From Acuticoccus sp039189655 (GTDB lineage: Bacteria; Pseudomonadota; Alphaproteobacteria; Rhizobiales; Amorphaceae): a stretch of 13,453 nucleotides of DNA. The position numbers and the translations under genes are program-made. Shown in pieces: positions 1 through 7,300 of this stretch. Within the stretch, counting starts at the first letter, position 1. Each line of letters opens with the position of its first letter. The notes below the pieces were generated by a model. The model saw only the letters and a list, made by a program, of their open reading frames with translations. It ran no database searches and had not been told where the DNA came from. The stretch is from contig JBCCYN010000132.1 of NCBI GenBank assembly GCA_039189655.1, positions 1-13,453 of the forward strand. The letters run 5' to 3'.

Positions 1-81
1 AGCGTAGCGTGGGTTGAGGCGACCACCGCCTCCGCCGGACGATCGATGGGAGGCGGGAGAGGTGTTCGCCCTTTTGCGCGC

Positions 82-882
82 CTAACCGACGAAGGCGCGC
101 TCCACCACGTAGGACGCAGGCTGGTTGTTTGCGCCTTCTTCAAACCCTCGGGCTTCGAGGATGGCCTGGGTGTCTTTCAGCATCGCCATGGAACCGCAGA
201 TCATCACCCGGTCGGTCTCCGGATCGAGCGGCGGGATATCAAGCGCCGTAAACAGGTCACCCGATTCAATAAGGTTGGTGATGCGGCCTTGATTCGGGTG
301 CGGCTCGCGGGTGGTGCTGGTGAAGAGCGTCAGCCGCCCGTTCGCGAACTCTCCCACCAGTGGATCGTCAAGCGTTGCTGCAACAACCTCTTGGGCGTAA
401 CGCAGTTCCGCCACCTCACGGCAGGTTTCGGTGAAAACCACCTGCTTGAACTTTTCATAGGTTTCCGGGTCACGGATCAGCGAGGCAAAGGGTGCGGCAC
501 CCGTACCCGTCGCCAGTAAGAAAAGACGCTTTCCCGGCAAAAGCGCATCGTTGACGAGGGTTCCGGTCGGCTTCTTTCCGACGAAAATCTCATCGCCCAC
601 TTGAATTTTCTGCAGATGCTCGGTGAGCGGCCCGTCAGGCACTTTGATGGAGAAAAACTCCAGCTCCTCATCCCAGGAAGGGCTTGCCACGGAGTAGGCC
701 CGCATGGGTGTTCCTTCGAGCCCGATCATGACGAACTCGCCGGAGCGAAAACGAAGGCTAGGCGCCCGCGTTGTGCGGAAGCGAAACAGGCGAGGCGTAT
801 AATGCTCCACCGCCGTCACCTTCTCGACGAAGACGTTTTTGCGCGGTTTGGCTTTGGTGGCTTGGGCTTCGGCGGCAGTCAT
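82..882 (-). CDS. fpr: Ferredoxin/flavodoxin-NADP+ reductase (FPR), bacterial subclass I
   Basis: A 266-residue FAD enzyme that moves electrons between NADP(H) and ferredoxin or flavodoxin in the cytoplasm. Visible motifs in order: RAYS at residues 61-64 (FAD isoalloxazine binding), GPLTEHL at 84-90 (FAD phosphate region), TGTGAAPF at 125-132 (NADP pyrophosphate loop), CGSMAML at 229-235 (nicotinamide site), and the C-terminal YVVERAFVG, the short tail typical of the Rhodobacter/Azotobacter subclass. The length fits the family. The start was chosen as ATG at 882 because GGAG lies 8 bases upstream (894-891 on the minus strand). An in-frame GTG at 909 would add nine residues but has no ribosome binding site. 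The gene stands alone, divergent from the enamidase-like gene. The family is well known; its redox partner cannot be told from this window. Confidence 0.95.
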   Translation of the reverse strand: MTAAEAQATKAKPRKNVFVEKVTAVEHYTPRLFRFRTTRAPSLRFRSGEFVMIGLEGTPMRAYSVASPSWDEELEFFSIKVPDGPLTEHLQKIQVGDEIFVGKKPTGTLVNDALLPGKRLFLLATGTGAAPFASLIRDPETYEKFKQVVFTETCREVAELRYAQEVVAATLDDPLVGEFANGRLTLFTSTTREPHPNQGRITNLIESGDLFTALDIPPLDPETDRVMICGSMAMLKDTQAILEARGFEEGANNQPASYVVERAFVG

Positions 883-890
883 CCGCGCGG

Positions 891-894
891 CTCC
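891..894 (-). promoter_or_regulatory. Ribosome binding site of fpr (decides the start)
   Basis: On the minus strand, GGAG is followed by 8 bases and then ATG at 882. This is the best-spaced Shine-Dalgarno sequence in the region. It argues against the upstream GTG at 909. Confidence 0.7.
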
Positions 895-915
895 GGGTTT
901 TGTTAGCACGCAAAC

Positions 916-944
916 GGTATTGCGACTGCGAAGGGGGCTGTCAA
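916..944 (-). promoter_or_regulatory. Candidate housekeeping promoter of fpr
   Basis: On the minus strand a perfect TTGACA (944-939) is separated by 17 bases from AATACC (921-916), a partial match to a -10 hexamer. Initiation would fall near 909, giving a leader of roughly 25 bases before the ATG at 882 and keeping the ribosome binding site inside the transcript. The -35 box is strong and the -10 box is weak. This is prediction from sequence only. No equally good promoter was seen for the divergent plus-strand gene. Confidence 0.45.
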
Positions 945-1006
945 GCTGGCTCGAAAGCGCGGTTTCGTGTGCCGGCGATCCCCACTACGTTGGCAGGACG
1001 ATGGGC

Positions 1007-1012
1007 GGAGAG
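1007..1012 (+). promoter_or_regulatory. Ribosome binding site of the enamidase-like gene
   Basis: GGAGAG lies 5 bases before ATG 1018. It supports that start over the in-frame GTG at 967, which would add 17 low-complexity, Arg-rich residues unlike the family's N-terminus. Confidence 0.65.
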
Positions 1013-1017
1013 CGCGG

Positions 1018-2196
1018 ATGACCGGCACAAATACCCTTGCGATCAAAAACATTGGCCTGATGCTCTCGGGCAAGTTGGAAGCGCCGATCCTTGATGCGGA
1101 CTGCATCCTCGCTGCGGACGGTAAAATTACCGGCATCGGGCGTGAGGCGGACTTTGATCTGGCTAATGTCGAGACGGTGGTGGACGCCAATGGCGTGACC
1201 CTCGCTCACGGCCTCATCGACAGCCACGTGCACCCGGTGGTGGGCGACTATACGCCCCGCCAGCAGCAGCTCCACTGGATCGATTCCACCCTCCACGGCG
1301 GTGTCACCACCATCATCTCCGCCGGCGAAGTGCATATGCCCGGCCGCCCCAACGACGTGGTGGGCACAAAGGCCATGGCGATCGCCGCCCAGCGTTGGTA
1401 CGAGAATCTGCGGCCTTCGGGCATGAAGGTCCACGCTGGCGCACCGCTCCTCCAGCAGGGCATGGAGGAGCACGATTTTAAGGAAATGGCCGACGCCGGC
1501 GTCAAACTCATCGGCGAGGTGGGTCTTGGAACCGTGAAGGACGGCCCGACCGCGCGGCAGATGATCGGCTGGGCTCGCAAGTACGGCATGCAATCCACCA
1601 TCCACACCGGGGGGCCATCGATCCCTGGGTCGGGTCTCATCGACAAGGACGTGGTGCTCGAAGCCGACACCGATGTGGTGGGGCACATCAACGGCGGTCA
1701 CTCCGCCCTCCCAGACGATCAGATCGTGTGCCTTTGCGAAAGCTGCCGCCAGGGCCTCGAAATCGTCCACAACGGCAACGAGCGGGCCGCGCTGTTGACG
1801 CTGAACACCGCGCGTGAGCTGAAGAAACTCGACCAGATCATCTTGGGGACCGACGGCCCGGCTGGCTCCGGCGTTCAGCCGCTCGGCATCTTGCGGATGA
1901 TCGCGCTTTTGTCCGCCATGGGCAACGTTTCGGCAGAGACGGCGGTGTGTTTTGCCACCGGGAACACCGCCCGCGTGCGTAGCCTGGATACGGGGATCGT
2001 CGAAGAGGGGTGGGCGGCGGATTTCGTGCTCTTCGACCAAGCCCAGCACGCGCCCGGCAAAACGGTTCTTGAATCCATAGAACTCGGCAATTTGCCTGGG
2101 GTGGGCATGACGGTGATTGATGGCGTCATCCGCTCACGCCGCAGCCGCAATACACCGCCAGCAACCCGCCTTCCCGGCATCGTGGGCGAGGGCTGA
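1018..2196 (+). CDS. Enamidase-like cyclic amidohydrolase
   Basis: A 392-residue binuclear-metal amidohydrolase, probably cytoplasmic. It resembles from memory the enamidase of Eubacterium barkeri nicotinate fermentation, which hydrolyses a cyclic enamide (1,4,5,6-tetrahydro-6-oxonicotinate) to 2-formylglutarate and ammonia. Shared blocks include NIG...SG near the N-terminus, GLIDSHVH, HGGVTT, GEVGLGT, HTGG, HINGG, the ATGN block and SRNTPPA near the C-terminus. Likely metal ligands are H70 and H72, E167, H196 and H223, with D279 as the catalytic Asp in GTDGPAG. All are present, so it should be active. The start is ATG 1018 with GGAGAG at 1007-1012. A longer GTG start at 967 has no ribosome site. 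No nicotinate hydroxylase, 6-oxonicotinate reductase or other pathway gene is nearby, so the true substrate is unknown; another cyclic amide is possible. Confidence 0.85.
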   Translation: MTGTNTLAIKNIGLMLSGKLEAPILDADCILAADGKITGIGREADFDLANVETVVDANGVTLAHGLIDSHVHPVVGDYTPRQQQLHWIDSTLHGGVTTIISAGEVHMPGRPNDVVGTKAMAIAAQRWYENLRPSGMKVHAGAPLLQQGMEEHDFKEMADAGVKLIGEVGLGTVKDGPTARQMIGWARKYGMQSTIHTGGPSIPGSGLIDKDVVLEADTDVVGHINGGHSALPDDQIVCLCESCRQGLEIVHNGNERAALLTLNTARELKKLDQIILGTDGPAGSGVQPLGILRMIALLSAMGNVSAETAVCFATGNTARVRSLDTGIVEEGWAADFVLFDQAQHAPGKTVLESIELGNLPGVGMTVIDGVIRSRRSRNTPPATRLPGIVGEG

Positions 2197-2305
2197 GGCA
2201 GCGCATTAGTTTCGCGGATCAAGAATTAACCGACCGAAGGCGCCTGTGTGAAAGGTAAACGCGCTGTATTGAGTGTTGCCGAAATAGCGCAAGTGCCCGC
2301 AACTG

Positions 2306-2334
2306 CTGCCGTTTTACGGCCAAAGGACTATTTT
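2306..2334 (+). promoter_or_regulatory. Possible promoter of tamA-tamB
   Basis: CTGCCG (2306-2311) is followed by exactly 17 bases and then TATTTT (2329-2334). The -35 box matches TTGACA at three positions and the -10 box matches TATAAT at four. Start of transcription would be near 2341, giving a leader of about 47 bases that contains the A-run/T-run fold. This is a weak prediction, supported mainly by spacing and by its place in the only sizeable gap before tamA. Confidence 0.25.
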
Positions 2335-2375
2335 TCTGCGCAAAAAAAGCCTTTTTAGTCGCAGCGCGTGCGTTC

Positions 2376-2379
2376 GGAG
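2376..2379 (+). promoter_or_regulatory. Ribosome binding site supporting a TTG start for tamA
   Basis: GGAG is followed by 8 bases and then TTG at 2388. The next in-frame candidate, ATG at 2412, has no purine-rich site at a suitable distance and would cut off the positively charged start of the signal peptide. Confidence 0.65.
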
Positions 2380-2387
2380 TTGTTTCT

Positions 2388-4313
2388 TTGCGTTCAAGGT
2401 CCCGCCTGCCGATGGTGACTGCGCTCGCGGTCCTTGCGCTGAGCGGGCTGTCGGTGCCTGCTCATACCTTTGAAATCTTTGGGATTCGCCTGTTCGGCCG
2501 CGAGGACGAACCGCCCCCCTCGCCCGACGCCATCGAATACAATGCAGAAATCACCGTCGGCAACGACGACAGCTCGTTGACCGGCGACCTTTCCAACGCC
2601 TCGCGCCTCATCTCCGACTCCGACAAGCCGAGCGCGAGCCCCGCAGTGCTCCTTGCCACCGCGCGCACCGACTATCAGCGCTTGCTCGCCGTGCTCTACG
2701 CCAACGGACGCTATGGCGGGACCATCTCCATCACCGTCGATGGTCGAGAGGCCGCCAATATCCCCTTTGATGCGACCATCCCAGACGGCGCGCAGGTGGA
2801 CGTCACCGTCGATCCCGGCCCCACTTACCTTTTTGACAACGTTCGCATTGTTGATCGCCCGGGTCCCATTGCGGACGACCGCACCATTCCGCCCACGCCA
2901 GAATCCCTTGGCTTGCGAAAGGGCGAACCGGCGCGTTCCACCGTTGTGCTCGCGTCGGAGGACGCGCTGGTCGGCCGCTGGCGGGAGAAGGGCTATCCGA
3001 AGGCCCGCATCGCCGAGCGCACCGCCACTGCCCGCCATCCCGATGAAGCCCTTGACGTTTACATCCGCGCCGCACCGGGCCGGCCGGCGGTTTTTGGGCC
3101 GACGCGGGTGGAGGGTACGGAGCGGATGGATCCGGCCTTCGTTGCCTACTATTCGGGGCTCACACCGGGCGAGCCCTTCGATCCGGACGATCTGGAGCGG
3201 GCGCGCAAACAGTTGCGCCGCTTGGGCGTTTTCCAGGCGGTACGGATCGTGGAGGCGGACGAGGTGGGGCCCGACGGGACGCTCCCCATCACGTTGCAGG
3301 TGGCTGAGGGCAAGCGTCGCGTCATCGGCGGCGGCGCAAAATTCTCCTCCATCGATGGACTTGGCGTCGAGGGGTATTGGCGCCATCGCAACCTCTTCGG
3401 TCGCGCCGAGCAGTTCGGGCTTGAGGGAACCGTGGGCGGGATCGATGCCCAGGACCCGGACCAGTACAACTACCGTTTGGCGGCGACCTTCCTGAAACCC
3501 GGCGTGTTCACCCCCTACACGGACTTTTCGTCCACCATCTATGCCGAGCAGATCGCGCCGAGCAGCTTTGACCGCGGCTCTGTGCGTTTTCGGTCCCGCT
3601 CCGTGGGCGGGCAGCTTGGCTTTCGCCACCGGTTCGACGACCGCCTATCGGGCGAGATTTTCGCCAAGGCCGAAGCGTCCAAAATCGACCGCACCCGCGT
3701 CGGCAACGGCGATTTCTTCATGCTGAGCCTTCCCAGCGCCCTCAACTATGACGGCAGCGACAACGAACTCGACCCCACCAAAGGTTTCCGTCTCGGCGGC
3801 AAGCTGGAGCCCTTTTACGAGACCACCCGGAGCAACGCCGGCCTGATCAGCGAAGCAGAGGCGAGGGCTTACTTTGGCGTTGCGGACGGTCGGTTCGTAC
3901 TGGCAGGGCGCGTGCAGGCTGGCTCCATCGTTGGCGCACCCCTCGACGATATCCCGGCAAACCGGTTGTTCTTCGCCGGCGGCGGCGGTTCGATCCGTGG
4001 TTACCCCTACCGAGGTGTGGGCCCTGTGGACGCAAGGGGCAGGGTGTTTGGCGGGCGCAGCGTGTTTACCACTTCCGCCGAAGCGCGCATTCGCGTCACC
4101 CGGTCCTTTGGCGTGGTCCCGTTCGTGGACGCCGGCAACGCCTTCGTCTCCCAGTACCCGGACTTTTCCGAACCGCTGCGGGTCGGCGTCGGCGCTGGCC
4201 TCCGCTACTACACCGGCCTAGGCCCCATCCGTTTCGACGTGGCGGTGCCCCTCGACCGGTTCAACGACGACCCCTCGATCGCGTTCTACATCGGTCTGGG
4301 TCAGGCATTTTGA
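2388..4313 (+). CDS. tamA: TamA: Omp85-family outer membrane translocation/assembly module
   Basis: A 641-residue outer-membrane protein of the Omp85/BamA superfamily. With TamB it forms an envelope-spanning module implicated in autotransporter assembly and, in more recent work, phospholipid transport to the outer membrane. The N-terminus has Arg-rich residues followed by a hydrophobic stretch (about 8-25), a signal peptide. Next comes FEIFGIRLFG, seen in alphaproteobacterial TamA. Three POTRA-like modules follow, at roughly 49-143, 146-228 and 234-307; the third contains the GEPFDPDDLERAR and LGVF motifs. The barrel runs from about 312 to 641 and carries the hallmark IRGY at 536-539 within a Gly-rich loop, plus a terminal Phe. 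The start is an uncommon TTG, supported by its Shine-Dalgarno sequence and the signal peptide. The stop overlaps the tamB start region (TGATG). Confidence 0.93.
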   Translation: MRSRSRLPMVTALAVLALSGLSVPAHTFEIFGIRLFGREDEPPPSPDAIEYNAEITVGNDDSSLTGDLSNASRLISDSDKPSASPAVLLATARTDYQRLLAVLYANGRYGGTISITVDGREAANIPFDATIPDGAQVDVTVDPGPTYLFDNVRIVDRPGPIADDRTIPPTPESLGLRKGEPARSTVVLASEDALVGRWREKGYPKARIAERTATARHPDEALDVYIRAAPGRPAVFGPTRVEGTERMDPAFVAYYSGLTPGEPFDPDDLERARKQLRRLGVFQAVRIVEADEVGPDGTLPITLQVAEGKRRVIGGGAKFSSIDGLGVEGYWRHRNLFGRAEQFGLEGTVGGIDAQDPDQYNYRLAATFLKPGVFTPYTDFSSTIYAEQIAPSSFDRGSVRFRSRSVGGQLGFRHRFDDRLSGEIFAKAEASKIDRTRVGNGDFFMLSLPSALNYDGSDNELDPTKGFRLGGKLEPFYETTRSNAGLISEAEARAYFGVADGRFVLAGRVQAGSIVGAPLDDIPANRLFFAGGGGSIRGYPYRGVGPVDARGRVFGGRSVFTTSAEARIRVTRSFGVVPFVDAGNAFVSQYPDFSEPLRVGVGAGLRYYTGLGPIRFDVAVPLDRFNDDPSIAFYIGLGQAF

Positions 4314-4324
4314 TGGGAGGGCGC

Positions 4325-7300
4325 ATGACACGCATTCTCGTCGGGCTCGCGGGCCTCATCATCCTCGCGGGGGTGGTGGCGGCAACCTTTGCCGTTGCGC
4401 AGGACGATGAAAAATCCCGCTTCGTCCGCTTTGTGGAGCGCCAGATTTCCACCGAAGACCGCAAGATCAGCCTTGGGACCATCGAGGGCGCGCTGTCGTC
4501 GGACGTGCGCATCTCGCAAATCACCATCGCCGACCGTCGCGGGGTCTGGCTCACCATTGAGGGGGCCGAGCTGGTCTGGTCGCGCCTGGCCCTTTTGCGC
4601 GGCCGGCTCAGCATCGACAGCCTGAAAGCCGATGCGGTGCGCATTACCCGTCGTCCCCTCCCGGCGGAATCTGACGAGCCGCTGGAGGAAGGTTCCGAAT
4701 TCACGTTGCCGGACCTTCCCGTCGCCATTCGGATCGACTCGCTGGATATCGGCGAGGTGGAGCTTTCTGAGGATGTCATCGGCGAGGCGGCGCGGCTTAA
4801 AGTAACCGGGGCCGCGACGCTGAACTCCGACGAACTTGACGTGACGTTTGATATCGACCGGCTCGACGAGCCGGGCACCTTTTCCATCGCCGCGGCATTC
4901 GAGAGCGGGTCCCGCGAACTCTCCATAGACGTTGCCATTTCGGAGCCCGAGGACGGGGTCCTCGCCAACGCCCTCAAGATCGAAGGCCGACCAGCCCTCA
5001 CCTTCACCATCAAGGGCGAGGGGCCGTTGTCGCAGTTTCGCGCCGACCTCAGCCTCACGGCAAACGACGAGACCTTGCTGTCGGGCGTCACGGAAATTTT
5101 GGGCGACGGAGACAGCCTGCGTTTCATCGCGGACCTTCAGGGCAACATCGCGCCGCTGGTTGCCGACCTTTACGATCCGCTGGTGGATGGTGGAACCGAG
5201 CTTGCCTTCGACGCGAGCCGCGCTGGCGACGGCACCTTCACCATCAGCGAGGGCGCATTCAAAAGCGGGGCTGCGGCGCTCACCTTCAGCGGATCGTTTG
5301 CGCCCGACGGCATTCCCACCCAGCTCGCCATCAACGGCCGCCTCGCCCGCGCCGACAACGCACCCGTTGCCCTCCCCGGTGGCAGCGGCGATGCCACCAT
5401 CCAGAGCGCCGACATTGACGTGTCGCTTGGGACATCCGCGGACGGAACCTTCTCCGCAAGCATCGAATTTTCGGACCTTGAAAGCCCGTTCATCACCGCG
5501 CCCACCGCATCCCTAAACGCCACGGGACGCGCGGAAAATCTCGGTGATCCGGCAAGCCGCGCCGTCACGTTCTCCGTCATCGGGCGTGCGTCGGGCCTCG
5601 GCTCCGATGTGGGCGGGGTGGCCGATGCCCTGGGTTCAGCCCTTGCCCTTGACGTGGATGGGGCCTGGCGAACCGGCGCGCCGGTCACCATCGACAATGC
5701 GTCCTTGCGCACAGAGACGGCGAGCGCCCGTTTCGCCGGTGAGATCGGTGATGGACTTTCGGGCCGCTATGCCCTCGCCACCCCGAGCCTTGCTGCGTTC
5801 TCCGCACTTGCGAACCAAACCCTTTCCGGCGCCATCGATCTCACCGCGGACGGGACGATCGGGTTTGCCGGACTGTTCGACCTCACCCTGAACGCGACGG
5901 GTGAGGACCTCAGCTTCGGCATTGACGCTCCCGATGGTCTTTTGCGCGGCACAACCACCATCACGGGGAGCGCGGCGCGCGAGGAAAGCGGCGTATCGTT
6001 CCGAAATTTCTCACTTCAAAATCCGCAGCTATCGCTGACGGTGGACGGTGCGGTGCTTCCGGACCGCGCGAACTTGTTGGCCGATCTCAGCCTTGCCGAC
6101 CTCGGAAACGTTGACGAAAAGCTCGCCGGCGCGCTGAAGGCGCGGCTCAACATCGCCGGGAACCCCCAAAACCCCGGCATCATCGCAGAACTTTCTAGCG
6201 ATGAGATCGATATTGGCGGCCAGCCGCTCACCAATCTTGATCTTTCCTTCGATGGGACCCTCGACCGGGCCAGCGATACCACCGCCGATGTGGACGGGCG
6301 GTTGAGCGTCGAGGGGCGCTTTGCGAACGAGCCCATACGCATATCGGCGCAGCTTGAAACCACAGACGGCGCGCGCATCCTGCGTAACCTCACGGCGGAA
6401 ATCACCGATGCTCGGGCGTTGGGCTCAGTCGCCGTTCGCGATGGGCTCGTATCGGGTGACCTCAACCTCAATGTGCCGGAACTTCGGCGCCTTGCGGCTC
6501 TCGCCCTTTTGGAAGCCACCGGCACCATTGAGGCGGATGTCGCCCTGCGCGCCGGGGATGGCACCCAAACCGTTGGCCTTACCGGCACCGTGCGCGAGCT
6601 CAACGCCTTCGGCACCAGCCTTGGTTTTGCGTCCGCCGATCTAACCGTGAATGACGTCTTCGGCGTTCCGGTGCTCGACGGCGAGGCCGATCTCCGGGCG
6701 CTCTCGGTGGGCGGGTTCGACGTGCGCACCGCCAAGCTCTTTGCCCGAAAGGATGGCGATTCCGCCACCGATCTCACCCTCACCGCGGATTTTGGTGCCG
6801 GCAACCTTGATCTCGAGGGGCGTTTGGCGCGCCTCGCCGAAGGGTTTGAGGCGACGGTGCGCCGTTTCAGCCTCGAGGGAAGCGGCCAGAGCGCAACCCT
6901 TCAGGCACCTGCCCGCGTCACGGTGACCGACTCCATAAGCGTGGACGAGGCCCGCCTTGCGGTGGGGTCAGGCTCTGTGACCCTCGGCGGTGAGATCGGC
7001 GAAACCCTCAACTTCACCGCCGACATCGCCATGCTGCCCCTCAGCATTGCCAACCTCATCGATCCCAAGTTCGGCATCGAAGGCACCGTGGACGGTAAGT
7101 TGACGGCCACGGGCACGCGGCTTGCCCCGGACGTGGTGGCGGACGTGGAGGCGCGCGGCGTCACGGCCGCGGCGTTGCGCACGCGGGGCATCGACCCGGT
7201 CGATATCACCGCCGATGGAAGGTTCCGCGACGGCACGCTCTCCCTCAACGACCTGCGCACCACCATCGGCAGCGGTAGCCTCACGGCGTCCGGAACCGCG

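Larger units (their letters stand above)
2197..2387 (+). other. 191-base noncoding gap before tamA, AT-richer than its surroundings
   Basis: No credible gene was seen here. The stretch holds a small hairpin, GCCGT-TTT-ACGGC at 2308-2320, and a composite fold in which CTGCG (2336-2340) pairs with CGCAG (2360-2364) around an A-run and a T-run (2342-2356). Neither has the strong stem plus immediate T-run of a clear intrinsic terminator. Together they may end the enamidase transcript or sit in the tamA leader. Confidence 0.5.

Noticed and set aside
26..56. 8-base inverted repeat (CCGCCTCC/GGAGGCGG, 15-base loop) downstream of fpr
   Set aside because: It could fold but has no U-run on either strand. 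Bases 1-81 otherwise show nothing that I can identify.
76..100. Perfect 7-base inverted repeat (GCGCGCC/GGCGCGC, 11-base loop) at the fpr stop codon
   Set aside because: On the fpr transcript the stem is followed by AAAAG rather than a U-run, and it overlaps the last codons, so it is not a convincing intrinsic terminator.
967..1017. N-terminal extension of the enamidase-like protein from GTG 967
   Set aside because: There is no ribosome site and the 17 added residues are Arg-rich and unlike the family. ATG 1018 has GGAGAG at good spacing.
985..2049. Open frame of 354 codons antisense to the enamidase-like gene
   Set aside because: The sense frame contains all amidohydrolase motifs. The antisense product has no family features and lacks a supported start.
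2394..3629. Open frame of 411 codons antisense to tamA
   Set aside because: It is a shadow of a well-supported Omp85 gene with biased composition and no domain.
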